64,000 bases of DNA from Rhodohalobacter sp. 614A (GTDB lineage Bacteria; Bacteroidota; Rhodothermia; Balneolales; Balneolaceae): the NCBI RefSeq assembly GCF_021462415.1, contig NZ_JAKEDS010000006.1, forward strand, positions 1 to 64,000, in the 5' to 3' direction. Below, piece after piece: positions 1 to 8,119 of the stretch. Under the pieces are notes generated by a model. It did no database searches, was not told the DNA's origin, and worked only from the letters and a program-made list of their open reading frames with translations. The translations under genes and the position numbers were made by a program. Position 1 is the stretch's first letter; the number at the start of each line of letters is the position of its first letter.

Positions 1-1
1 T

Positions 2-394
2 AAAATAACTCACATTCATTTCACTTTTAAAATCATTAATGATCAGATCGATTTTGATTTTGAAAGCGACTCAGGTGAAAAACCTTCCGATTGGCAGCCA
101 CGATTTAAACTATTGGAGAGATTAAAAAAAGCACAACTGAACCAATCGCAGACTCAAGCCATCATTGATTTTCTGATTAGTAATCCTGACCTGGAAAAGG
201 CATTCTCAAGCTTTTTTAATCAAGAAATTGAGAATGTGATTGATACAGGCGCAACAGATCACCGGGGGAAGAAAATAGAGAATATCCAGGCGTGGGCATG
301 GGTGAAAATTAAAAATGCAATTGAAAGCGAATCCTTAACTTCAAACGAAGAGCAGGCAAAAAAAGTTTTTACCCCCGTGATTGAAGAAAAGTAA
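2..394 (+). CDS. C-terminal part of a probable plasmid replication initiator (5' end outside window)
   Basis: The frame is open from base 2 to the TAA at 392-394, so the true start lies left of the window; the TTG at 113 is only an internal codon. The visible 130 residues hold a tryptophan-led helical segment, then a QAIIDFL helix, then a Lys-Ile-Glu-Asn stretch ending in an aromatic/Lys-rich helix. This pattern loosely resembles the second winged-helix domain and C-terminal tail of Rep_3/RepB-type plasmid initiators. That reading is inference, helped by the parA cassette 300 bp downstream, since rep-par order is common on plasmids. It could also be an unrelated hypothetical protein. No catalytic motif is visible. 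Confidence 0.45.
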   Translation, partial: KITHIHFTFKIINDQIDFDFESDSGEKPSDWQPRFKLLERLKKAQLNQSQTQAIIDFLISNPDLEKAFSSFFNQEIENVIDTGATDHRGKKIENIQAWAWVKIKNAIESESLTSNEEQAKKVFTPVIEEK

Positions 395-401
395 CCCTCT
401 T

Positions 402-417
402 AAATTTTGCTTCTAAC
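402..417 (+). repeat. Degenerate copy (A) of the AAATTTCGYTTCTAAG repeat
   Basis: The 16 bases just after the rep-like gene match the repeat seen at 55791, 60572 and 63465 with two differences (TTTTG for TTTCG, and final C for G). This is the only copy at the left end of the window. Function unknown. Confidence 0.45.
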
Positions 418-539
418 GGCTTAAAAAATTTAGATGGCCCATACCATTAGTTTTTTCCGATCCTCTGCATTACCCTTAATTCTGACCGCACAATTAAACT
501 TCAAGACCCTCAATCCATCCGCGACCAAAGACCCAACTA

Positions 540-692
540 CAAATATACTAAATACATTTTGTACAAATGATACAGGTTGTACAACGTGTATAACTTATAA
601 CAATACCATCAATGATATTGCTTATATCTATTATAAAAGTTATAATAGCATTATAAGATGTATTGATTGTATCAGATAAATAAATTATATAA
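540..692. promoter_or_regulatory. AT-rich repeat region before parA: candidate partition site/operator
   Basis: Between the rep-like gene and parA lies an AT-rich stretch dense in short related words. The palindrome TTGTACAA occurs at 559-566 and 577-584, 18 bp apart, followed by TGTATAAC, TTATAAC, ATTATAAAA, TTATAATA, ATTATAAG and TTGTATC variants up to parA. Clusters of short repeats just before a parA/ribbon-helix-helix operon often serve as both centromere and operator. The 81-residue open frame across this stretch (434-679) looks incidental. Confidence 0.45.
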
Positions 693-697
693 CAAAA

Positions 698-1357
698 ATG
701 ATAGTGCTCATTGGCGGTGAAAAAGGCGGGACTGGCAAGACGACCATTGTGACAAACCTTGCTGCGTATCGATACTCCGTAAATTCAAAATCTCCCATTC
801 TTATTGTTGATTCGGATCCGCAAGGATCCGCTTCAGATTGGGTTTATTATAGAAAAGAAACCGGTGTGAAAGGAATTGACTGTATTCAACTATTTGATAA
901 GCGGATAGCATCAGAAGTGCCGGACCAGCATGAACGGTATGGGGATATTATCATCGATGCTGGTGGCAGAGATTCAAAAGAACTGCGATATGCGATGGGG
1001 ATTGCAGACATTATGGTGGTACCAGTCGGTGCATCTCAATATGATCTGAATACGATGGAACAGATCGAACAGTTATTGATACAGATCCAAACCATGAATC
1101 CAAACCTGAAATGCTATGTTGTAATCAACAAGCTTCGAAATATTCCAAATCTTAAGGAAAAAGACGAGGCCATCGAATTCTTACAAGATTTTGAAGGAAT
1201 AGAAATTTGCGATTTTCAAATCCATGAACGCATTGCATTTACTCGCAGCTCAAGTTCAGGGCTGGGCGTATCAGAAATGAAAGGAGATAAGGGTCAGGTT
1301 ATTGACCCGAAAGCAATGCAGGAAATAGAAAAACTGCACGAGGTAATTTGGTCATGA
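698..1357 (+). CDS. parA: ParA-family partition ATPase
   Basis: A 219-residue MinD/ParA-type P-loop ATPase that drives segregation of plasmid copies with a DNA-binding partner and a centromere site. The deviant Walker A motif KGGTGKTT is at residues 9-16, with the signature first lysine; a DSDPQGS switch motif (about residues 46-52) and an IIIDAGG segment (about residue 87) follow. The short length without an N-terminal helix-turn-helix is typical of small type Ib ParA proteins, whose operons are usually repressed by the partner protein rather than by ParA. Its stop overlaps the start of the next gene (ATGA), implying coupled translation. The repeat-rich region just upstream is the likely partition site. 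Confidence 0.9.
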   Translation: MIVLIGGEKGGTGKTTIVTNLAAYRYSVNSKSPILIVDSDPQGSASDWVYYRKETGVKGIDCIQLFDKRIASEVPDQHERYGDIIIDAGGRDSKELRYAMGIADIMVVPVGASQYDLNTMEQIEQLLIQIQTMNPNLKCYVVINKLRNIPNLKEKDEAIEFLQDFEGIEICDFQIHERIAFTRSSSSGLGVSEMKGDKGQVIDPKAMQEIEKLHEVIWS

Positions 1358-1671
1358 GAAAAAGAAGTGAAAATCCCAGGAAAAATATCGATATCGATAA
1401 ACTGGACGAGTTTGCATCCGGAGCCAGGGGGGGAGGGGCAAATGTAGAAAAATCGGCCGGGAAGAAACCCAAAAAGAAAAAGAAGAAAAAAGAACTCGAC
1501 CGGTTTCATATGGCCATTGATCCGGCGATCAAAGAAGCGATACAGGCACTTGCCTGGTATGATCGCGTCTCACAACGTGAAATCGTAGAAGAAGCATTTC
1601 TAAAAGTATTTCCGCTAAAAAGCGACCAGGTAACCGAGGCTCTGGAAAAATACCGAAATCAAAATTCATAA
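1354..1671 (+). CDS. Ribbon-helix-helix-type partition partner of ParA
   Basis: A 105-residue basic protein whose ATG overlaps the parA stop by 4 bases, so I start it at 1354 rather than at the upstream in-frame TTG. The N-terminal half is low-complexity with a run of lysines (about residues 38-48), suited to non-specific DNA contact. The C-terminal half, with the segment FHMAIDPAIKEAIQALAWYD and then SQREIVEEAFLKVF, fits the strand-helix-helix pattern of small ribbon-helix-helix DNA-binding proteins. In type Ib systems such a protein binds the centromere repeats, stimulates ParA ATPase and represses the operon. The role is inferred from position and fold pattern; sequence alone does not prove it. 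Confidence 0.7.
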   Translation: MRKRSENPRKNIDIDKLDEFASGARGGGANVEKSAGKKPKKKKKKKELDRFHMAIDPAIKEAIQALAWYDRVSQREIVEEAFLKVFPLKSDQVTEALEKYRNQNS

Positions 1672-1682
1672 ATGATAACGCC

Positions 1683-1868
1683 ATGGAACGTTCATACAAA
1701 TCATTGGGCCATGAAAAAGAACTCGAGCCGCTAAAAAATTTAACAGCCGAAGAAGCTGCGCTAAAAGCAATAATCGATGCAGGAATTCCAGTGGAAGGGG
1801 AGACCCCGCAAGCGGTGTATAAACTGGTACTTGATCGGCTGAAAAAAAGTGAATCAATTATGGATTAA
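1683..1868 (+). CDS. Small hypothetical protein downstream of the par genes
   Basis: A 61-residue open frame 11 bp after the ribbon-helix-helix gene, on the same strand. It is highly charged, helical in appearance (LTAEEAALKAIIDAGIPVEG) and has no signal peptide or cysteine. I do not recognise the family. Close spacing suggests co-transcription with parA. Confidence 0.5.
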   Translation: MERSYKSLGHEKELEPLKNLTAEEAALKAIIDAGIPVEGETPQAVYKLVLDRLKKSESIMD

Positions 1869-1964
1869 GCGTGGTTTAAGTTGATGCAACGTAAGGATAG
1901 TTGTAAATAAAATTTCACCACCAATTTAAAAGCTTGAATAATTATAACCGTGAATAAAATATTT

Positions 1965-1985
1965 GCTGATTAAATATCAATCAGC
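1965..1985. terminator. Stem-loop between convergent genes
   Basis: GCTGATT (1965-1971) pairs with AATCAGC (1979-1985) across a 7-base loop. It lies at the 3' end of the minus-strand XRE gene and downstream of the par operon, so it could end transcription from either side; the minus-strand exit is A/T-rich. Confidence 0.4.
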
Positions 1986-2163
1986 CATCAGCATCAAGGA
2001 GAAGTTTTAACGTTTGTTCATCCCGGGGAGTAATGGATCGTTTGCCATTTTCTTTTTCGCTAATCCGTGTTTTTGCAGAATATCCCATCTTTTCTGCCAG
2101 TTCGGTTTGAGTAAGATCCAGTTGTATTCTAATGGATCGAAATTCTTCTTTTGACATGGTCAT
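1981..2163 (-). CDS. XRE-family helix-turn-helix regulator
   Basis: A 60-residue single-domain Cro/C1-type DNA-binding protein. The helix-turn-helix spans about residues 15-40: LTQTELAEKMGYSAKTRISEKENG has the usual Q-x3-A-x3-G pattern, although the second helix reads AKTRISEKE, slightly unusual for the family. A GGAG box 7 bases before the first of two ATG codons (2163 and 2157) supports the chosen start. No toxin gene is adjacent. It is probably a plasmid-borne regulator; its target is not visible. Confidence 0.75.
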   Translation of the reverse strand: MTMSKEEFRSIRIQLDLTQTELAEKMGYSAKTRISEKENGKRSITPRDEQTLKLLLDADG

Positions 2164-2179
2164 AAATTTTCTCCAAAAT

Positions 2180-2422
2180 TTAGATTAAGGGTTTTAAGTA
2201 TCCCCGGCCAAAAGCCGGGGTCGACGTATTAATTTTATGGCTGCCCGGGTCGTTCGGGCGGCCATAAAATTTAGTGAATTCTGGTTCAGCTTTGATATAG
2301 GGTTTAAACTCAACATTCCGGAAGCTGTCCGGCCCGGAATATTCATTTACATCATCGAAAGTAAAGCTCATAAAAAGTACCGAATTTTGATTGCGGAAAA
2401 TATTTCCAGCTCTTGACTGCAT
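2180..2422 (-). CDS. Hypothetical 80-residue protein
   Basis: An open frame downstream of radC on the same strand. The long version starting at 2548 overlaps radC and would need a membrane segment that is just radC antiframe, so I prefer the internal ATG at 2422. The product is soluble and polar (MSFTFDDVNEYSG) and unrecognised. A GC-rich perfect hairpin (CCCCGGC / GCCGGGG, 2202-2220) lies inside its 3' end. Could be spurious. Confidence 0.35.
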   Translation of the reverse strand: MQSRAGNIFRNQNSVLFMSFTFDDVNEYSGPDSFRNVEFKPYIKAEPEFTKFYGRPNDPGSHKINTSTPAFGRGYLKPLI

Positions 2423-2443
2423 GAAAAAGTTCCCCGGAAGGGG

Positions 2444-2470
2444 AGGAGCTTCCTTTTTAAAGAAGCTCCT
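2444..2470 (-). terminator. Stem-loop at the 3' end of radC
   Basis: AGGAGCTTC (2444-2452) pairs with GAAGCTCCT (2462-2470), and the radC stop codon lies in the loop. It may end radC transcription or protect the mRNA end; no clear T-run follows. Confidence 0.35.
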
Positions 2471-3086
2471 TGTTCCGAAAACTGATATACTGATCACCAG
2501 CAATAATGATGTGATCATCCACAGCAATTTGTACCAAATCAAGCGCATCTTTAATTTGACGGGTTATATTGATATCTGCTGCGGATTCTTTCATATATCC
2601 GGAGGGGTGATTATGGGAAAGAATCACGGATCTGGCTTCTCTTACGATTGCTTCTTTCACAACCTGTTTGATCTCAACCACGGTAGCGCTTGATGAGCCG
2701 GTTGATACGGTTAACTGGCTTTCAAGTATCTTGGCATTGTTTAAGAAAAGCACGATAAATTTTTCTTGTTTTAAGTCTCTAAAACGCGGAGACAAATAAG
2801 CTGCTGCTGATTCAGGAGATGTAATTTTAATCTCCTCCGATAAATTTTCAGTGTTGTATCTTCGGCCAACTTCAAAACAAAGATTCAGCCGTTCGGCCTC
2901 TTTCTTTTCAATTCCTGATTGAAAGGCAATGCTTTGAAAATGTTCTTTTCCGATTGCTCGTAAACTTCCAAAGTGATCTAAGACCTTTTTAGCAGATTCT
3001 TTATTGCTTGTAATCAGGCTTAAAAGCTCATGATTGGACAAGGATTCTGCTCCATAGGTTTTAAACTTTTCATAAATGGTTTCCAT
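2457..3086 (-). CDS. radC: RadC-family JAB-domain protein
   Basis: About 209 residues from the ATG at 3086. A longer frame to 3200 adds a Pro/His-rich stretch unlike any RadC, so I reject that start. The N-terminal helical region (TYGAESLSNHELLSLI) matches the usual RadC opening. The C-terminal JAB/MPN domain carries the metal-binding core SHNHPSG followed by an Asp in SAADINITRQIK. RadC-like proteins are very common on mobile elements and plasmids; the biochemical role is unsettled, although JAB domains elsewhere are zinc isopeptidases. It follows ssb on the same strand and probably forms a small DNA-maintenance unit with it. Confidence 0.85.
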   Translation of the reverse strand: METIYEKFKTYGAESLSNHELLSLITSNKESAKKVLDHFGSLRAIGKEHFQSIAFQSGIEKKEAERLNLCFEVGRRYNTENLSEEIKITSPESAAAYLSPRFRDLKQEKFIVLFLNNAKILESQLTVSTGSSSATVVEIKQVVKEAIVREARSVILSHNHPSGYMKESAADINITRQIKDALDLVQIAVDDHIIIAGDQYISFRNKELL

Positions 3087-3180
3087 AACATCCGAATTTT
3101 TAATGATGGCTGTTGTCGCCAGCCGTTTTAAATGAAAGTGAAACCCAGGGAACGGGGGAACCCGTGCCCCGGGGTTATTG

Positions 3181-3513
3181 TTAATTAGCCGCTTTTTCAA
3201 GCAAGCGAATATTCAGGGCTTTGATCTCAGCAGAAACCTGCTCGTTGCCTTCTTTATCTTCCCATTTCCGATACTCAATCGGTCCCTCAAACATGGCCAA
3301 AGAACCTTTTTTCAGGTACTCCCCGGCGATTTCTGCGGTGCGTCCCCAGGCAACTACCCGGTGCCATTGGGTTTTTTGTTGGATTTCTCCGTTTTCGTCT
3401 TTCCATCGCTCCGATGTAGCAACAGAAAGAGTCGTAACAGGGGTGTCGTTTTGGGTATGTCGAACTTCGGGATCGGCCCCCAAATGGCCGATAATTTGCG
3501 CTTTATTATACAT
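3181..3513 (-). CDS. ssb: Single-stranded DNA-binding protein (short plasmid type)
   Basis: A 110-residue OB-fold protein covering single-stranded DNA during replication and repair. Typical SSB landmarks are present: IIGHLGADPEVR near the start, then SVATSERWKDENGE, TQWHRVVAWG and AEIAGEYLKKGS. It ends soon after the OB fold (LLEKAAN). The flexible Gly/Gln-rich tail and acidic DDDIPF-type tip that recruit partner proteins in chromosomal SSB are absent, as in some plasmid or phage SSBs. The start at 3513 gives the normal SSB N-terminus, although the Shine-Dalgarno signal is weak. Confidence 0.93.
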   Translation of the reverse strand: MYNKAQIIGHLGADPEVRHTQNDTPVTTLSVATSERWKDENGEIQQKTQWHRVVAWGRTAEIAGEYLKKGSLAMFEGPIEYRKWEDKEGNEQVSAEIKALNIRLLEKAAN

Positions 3514-4155
3514 AACTTTGTAGGTTTCGTTAATGTTTGGCGGCCTGTCATCATCAGTGCCGGCAGGCCAGTTCCGGCAGACTCCGAAACCTCGGAGTTT
3601 CGACTTGTGCCCGGAGCCTTGCGGTCTGTCTTTCAGGCAAATACACGCTGGGGGTGAGGTGTTGTTACCTCCGGGACTTTCAATAAATCAAAGAACCCAA
3701 TCAAGAATAACCCTCATCCTTAATCCACTAATAAGTTACGCAATGCGTAACATTTAAGCAAGGTTAATTTCCTGTAAATCCAAAAAACATAATGATTTAG
3801 GAATATTATAGTATTTCCTAAAAATTTTAAGAGAAGCTCATTATTTGAAAGAATACCCTCCTCTAAGAAAATGAGGGGGGATAAAAGGGGGGAGTTTGCC
3901 ATCAAGAGAGACGCTATTGAGTTGCAATTGCCAAAACATTCAGGATTCCACCAAGGGCATACATTCCAATTATCGATTTGATAGCGTTCCACCACCTCCA
4001 CAATCAACCCGTAAAAGCCAAAGTGTCCATCGGGGCGGGACAATGCAGTCCAAAGGCAACGGACAGGGAAAGTTTAACCAAAGCTACTGAACGTTATGCC
4101 CCGATAAGAGGGCCGGTCTAAGTGTGTACAAAGGACCCGGAACCCAACCCGGCCC
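3514..4155. other. Gene-poor spacer with small hairpins
   Basis: No convincing gene on either strand. Two inverted repeats lie just upstream of ssb: GGCCTG (3542-3547) with CAGGCC (3564-3569), and ACTCCG (3581-3586) with CGGAGT (3593-3598); these could be operator or regulatory structures. A G-rich stretch (3860-3895) resembles intergenic repeat debris. Open frames here show no protein-like composition. Confidence 0.5.
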
Positions 4156-4326
4156 GTGCAGAATACAACTGACCCAACCAAAGGAGAGTTCGAAACAAAA
4201 AATCAGGAGCAGATTAAGAAAGCGAACAAGCTTATTGATACTGTCGATGCCGCAATGGTATGTCAGGACTTACTTGACGAGTTGAATGATTTGTTTGAAC
4301 ATGAACATTACAAATTGCCAGAGTAA
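4156..4326 (+). CDS. Small open frame, possible gene remnant
   Basis: A 56-residue frame from GTG 4156 (or slightly earlier) to TAA 4324-4326. The C-terminal 40 residues look protein-like: acidic, amphipathic helices such as EQIKKANKLIDTVDAAM and LDELNDLFEHEHY. There is no ATG or Shine-Dalgarno near the beginning, so it may be the tail of a lost gene. Family not recognised. Confidence 0.3.
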   Translation: MQNTTDPTKGEFETKNQEQIKKANKLIDTVDAAMVCQDLLDELNDLFEHEHYKLPE

Positions 4327-4358
4327 CGGATTGGTAATCAAATGTTTGGTAAAAATAA

Positions 4359-4425
4359 AAACCTATCAGATTGTATGAATTGCTTCCCGATTTGACAGAT
4401 TACAACCCCCAAACCTGATAGGTTT
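4359..4425. repeat. Hairpin repeat of the AAACCTGACAGGTTT type
   Basis: AAACCTATCAG (4359-4369) is the reverse complement of CTGATAGGTTT (4415-4425); the right half is itself palindromic (AAACCTGATAGGTTT). Related hairpins occur at 14252 and 48259. It lies just past the 3' end of the S8 protease pseudogene and may act as its terminator. Confidence 0.55.
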
Positions 4426-4451
4426 ACGAAACAGATAGAAGAATAACTATT

Positions 4452-6122
4452 TTAAATACCCGCCAATAGCTCTTCCCCCTCTTCGAGACTTGTAGGAATA
4501 GTATCTCCTGAATCGTATTTAAAATATTTTGCTTGGGCCCAAGAACCCGCACCACATTCATTTACAGCCCGAATCCGATACGCGACCCAGTAGCTTGAGG
4601 GTTGCCAGGTTGTAGCTTGCAAATTCTGTGACATGGTCATGATATCCGTATACGAGGTGGATGAAGGCGCGGCCCACAAAGTCCAGCTCCCCTGCCAGTG
4701 TCTGCGCTGGATTTCATATCCCGTTGCCCCGCTGACAGAGTTCCAATTAAGCCTGGGGCTTTCTTTACTGGGATCAATTGGGCTTTGTACGACGCTGTGG
4801 TTGACGTTTGAGGGAATGCCTACTATTTCTGCTTTTGCAATAGGATCAGCAGGAGACTCAGGATCGCCTGAAGCTGTTCCATTCGAACCCAAACCAGATG
4901 GTCCACACCCCAGTAGGATACCAGCAACATGAGGAGTTGCTTGGGAAGTACCATCTGCCGTATATGTTCCACCATTTCTCCATAGTGACAAAACACTGAC
5001 CCCTGGAGCTGCAAAATCGATTGGTGGACTTCCATAGTTAGAAAAAGATGCAAATTGATTGCTGGAATTAATGGCCGACATTGTCCAAACATTGTTGTGA
5101 TTCATCCGACTGGGGGACCATAAATCTACATCTTCATCATAGTTATGGGCTAAAATAGTGAACATCAACCCGTCATCTGCAGCATCCTCTATTGCGTTCT
5201 CCAAAACAGAAAGAGCAATATCTATGTATGGATAGTTTGGATCACTTGCAAGATAAGTAGGCCAGCCTATACTCATGTTTACAACATCTCCTGAATTATA
5301 GTTATTACTGGCGTAGTTAACCCCGGCCGTAGCATCGCTTACAAAACAATATCCATCATCATCACACACTTTTAAGGCGATTACCTGAAGACCAGGTGCA
5401 ACCCCTACAACATCTGAATTGTTATCTCTCGCAGCAATAATGCCTGCTACATGGGTACCGTGACCGTGATCGTCATCTGGACTTGATGTATATTGTACGA
5501 ACGAGTCACTGTGGCTTGAATTCACATTGAGGTCGGAATGGTTGAGATCGATACCGGTGTCAAGCACCCAAGCACGATGATTTTGCGCTAATCCTTCAAA
5601 TGACCCCCGTAAAGGCCCGCCAACTCTTGAGATCCCCCATGGTGTTACCTGACCTCCTTGTAGAGAAATGGTTGAATCCGGTTCAAAACCAGACCCAATG
5701 GCCTGATATTAGAAATCCGGTACTACGGTTTTTACCCTCGGGTCGCTTTCCAGCGCTTTCACCTGTTCGTCCGAAAGATATGCAGCAAAACCTTTGGATA
5801 CATACAGGTATTCATGGATGAGTGAGTCACTATTTATCTTCAGGTCAGAAAAAACAGACTGTATCCTTTGCCGGGCTTCATTAGCTGCCTGCTGTGAAAT
5901 ACTTCTCTCTGCCTGATCTTTAAAAAGGACCATATAGCGACCTTCAGCTTTCTGAATTGATTGATTTGCCGCTTTAACTTGTTTCCCTGTAACTGATGGT
6001 CGACTGTTCAGGGTTTCGGTGTCATTTTGTATTAAACTTTCGTCCTCACATGCGAGAAGCGATGTGAGTGCAATTATTATTATGAAAAAAATTCGCAACG
6101 TTGAAATAAAGTATGAATTCAT
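4452..6122 (-). pseudogene. Secreted subtilisin-like (S8) protease, interrupted by one in-frame stop
   Basis: Reading from ATG 6122, the product begins with a lipoprotein-like signal (TM segment then LLACEDES), followed by an inhibitor-I9 propeptide (RYMVLFKDQAERS ... DPRVKTVVPDF). The frame then meets TAA at 5709-5711. The same frame continues with no shift through GGQVTPWGISRVGG and the S8 catalytic domain: Asp in WVLDTGIDLNH, His in HGHGTHVAGI, Ser in DGTSQATPHVAG. A fibronectin-III-like C-terminal domain (GATGYEIQRRHW) ends it. All three catalytic residues are kept, so only the single nonsense codon breaks the gene. It could be recent decay, a sequencing error or a read-through event. Confidence 0.85.
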
Positions 6123-6343
6123 CGTTATCTTATTGTATTGTTGATTAGAGTAGATCTGACTCACATCTTTATTATTTGATGTAAGCACACACTACAGAAT
6201 AGTTTGTTTGTAGCGTTGGTTACATACTCTTATTACACATAACCGACAAGGTAAACCTACTCAAGATGGTATATTTTTGAATTTTAAAGTAGGTATACCA
6301 CTTATCTGATGTGTATATCGAACACACAACCAAAGGAATTTGT

Positions 6344-7402
6344 ATGCATCGATTCATACTGACAATTAGCATAATCTGCTCCATTTTTCTACTTTCTTGT
6401 TCCACATCGCCAGAATTGGGTGATTTATCACCCGGATGGGATGCTCATGGGTTGGAAGAAGTGGCCGTTCACTCTATTCACGAACGTAACGGTAAACTTT
6501 ATGCAGGTACGGATAGTGGAGTGTTTATTTCCAACGATGACGAGTACACCTCCTGGAGAGGGCCTGAACTGGATCTGCAGAATGTTAAGTATGCGTCGCT
6601 TGCGTTAGATGGTGATCAAAATATAATCGCTGCATTACGGTATCGGGACTATGACAAATTTGGTGCAGAGGATAACATGCTCTTCAGAAGTAGAGATGAT
6701 GGAAGTACCTGGCGGCCTATTAATACACAAGCAGAGAATTGGACTGATGGTTTTTATATTTTTGATATTGTCCCACAAACTAGTGATAGTGAAGTATTAT
6801 TTGGATATGTTGGTGCAATTTATTGCTCAAAAGATAGTGGGAAGAACTGGAGAGCGGTGTACACCGAAGGTGGATTCCCTTACTTTATTACGGTAAGTGA
6901 GAATTATCCAAACCACATTTGGACAGGAGGGACGTTACCGATCTTTTGGCCATATTTATCAAAATCAGATGATGGAGGTAAAACCTGGACTAAGCTTAAT
7001 GATCAGGTTAGTTTTAAAGCTGAGGCTACGGCTCGGGCTGCTTCTGTCTCTCCTAGTGATCCTGATGTTGTTTTGGTGGGTTTCACCTCTAATGGTCCGG
7101 CCATTAGAAAAACGACAACCGGAGGCCAAACCTGGAAAACAGTATTGGAGGATTATCATGTGTATGCCCTGCAAAACGGACAAATGGGGGCTGGCCGGGT
7201 GTATGCTTCGGGTAAACATCCTTCTATGCAGCTTTCCGTGGTTGTATCCGACAATTACGGGGATGACTGGACTACATTTGTGAATGAGGATGGCCCAAAC
7301 GAGATTAGGGTAAACGATATGGCCGTAGCAAACATTGATGGAGAAGAAATGGTTTTTTTAGGTACCAATCAGGGATTGTATAGCTTTCATTTGAATAAGT
7401 AA
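6344..7402 (+). CDS. Exported lipoprotein with BNR/Asp-box beta-propeller
   Basis: About 352 residues from the ATG at 6344, which has an AAAGGA box before it; the upstream in-frame start at 6311 lacks one. A signal peptide ends in the lipobox LLSC. The body holds repeated Asp-box motifs typical of sialidase/Vps10-type propellers: SRDDGSTWR, SKDSGKNWR, SDDGGKTWT, TTGGQTWK and SDNYGDDW. Such propellers bind sugars, proteins or act as scaffolds; sialidase catalytic residues are not evident, so I do not call it an enzyme. It is divergent from the broken protease next door and stands alone. Confidence 0.8.
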   Translation: MHRFILTISIICSIFLLSCSTSPELGDLSPGWDAHGLEEVAVHSIHERNGKLYAGTDSGVFISNDDEYTSWRGPELDLQNVKYASLALDGDQNIIAALRYRDYDKFGAEDNMLFRSRDDGSTWRPINTQAENWTDGFYIFDIVPQTSDSEVLFGYVGAIYCSKDSGKNWRAVYTEGGFPYFITVSENYPNHIWTGGTLPIFWPYLSKSDDGGKTWTKLNDQVSFKAEATARAASVSPSDPDVVLVGFTSNGPAIRKTTTGGQTWKTVLEDYHVYALQNGQMGAGRVYASGKHPSMQLSVVVSDNYGDDWTTFVNEDGPNEIRVNDMAVANIDGEEMVFLGTNQGLYSFHLNK

Positions 7403-7535
7403 AATCCATCAAATTTTTTTGAAGCCTTAAGAAGACTTATCGCCTAATTTTATTTGTTAGTATCAATCAGTTTGCCTCTGAGAAGCGTTATAAAGTGCCT
7501 AATACTGTCAATAATGGCGATTCTTCTAGGGGAAA

Positions 7536-7760
7536 TTAGGGAACGATCACAAAATCCTCATTAAGTCCATCGACAATGGCAAGATCTTTTATATCGAGCA
7601 GGGCTGTTAATTGTGCATCGGAACATTTCAACTCATCTTTTAGAATATCCGCATAGGAGTAATTCATGAAAATTCGGCTGTAGGACCCGGATTCGATAAA
7701 GTATTCCCGGATCGCAGATTGAAAACGGCTGAATTCTTTTTTGCTCATATTGTAAACCAT
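7536..7760 (-). CDS. Hypothetical small protein
   Basis: The minus-strand frame runs from 7904 (GTG) or, more likely, from ATG 7760, which has AGGTAAG about 10 bases before it. The roughly 74-residue product contains MSKKEFSRFQSAIREYF and ends in DGLNEDFVIVP. No domain recognised, no signal peptide. Sits alone between the propeller lipoprotein and dnaB. Confidence 0.4.
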   Translation of the reverse strand: MVYNMSKKEFSRFQSAIREYFIESGSYSRIFMNYSYADILKDELKCSDAQLTALLDIKDLAIVDGLNEDFVIVP

Positions 7761-8119
7761 TGGTTGCTTACCTGTATGAACCAAAAAATCGATATCCCTT
7801 ACACTTTTTTTGAATTTTCTGACAAAGGAAAAAAGGCCGAAGCGATCAAGCAACGGCCGTTCTTTTTTTAGGGGTACAATGCACTTAAAATAAAAGCCAG
7901 GCACTAAGCAGGCAAGCGGGACAGTGACGATGCCACTGCGTTAGTAACTATCAGCAAGTGGTACAAACATTTGTATATTGCATTCTCTCTTGATGAATAG
8001 TAGGCTCTGCATGGTGAAAAGTGCAGGGCCTTTACTCTAAAGACCAGCGGTTTTATTGATGAGACACCCAGGATGACATCGATCCAGGTAAACAGTGCAA
8101 AATTAAAAAACTGTTCTTC

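Noticed and set aside
434-679. 81-residue open frame before parA
   Set aside because: It lies wholly in the AT-rich repeat region, has unnatural Thr/Asn/Cys composition and no ribosome-binding site; more likely the partition site.
2202-2220. GC-rich hairpin CCCCGGC/GCCGGGG as a terminator
   Set aside because: No T-run follows on either strand and it is within the 3' end of a possible small gene; kept only as a note there.
2457-3200. Longer RadC start at 3200
   Set aside because: The extra 38 residues are Pro/His-rich, unlike any RadC N-terminus, and come from a GC-rich hairpin region beside ssb.
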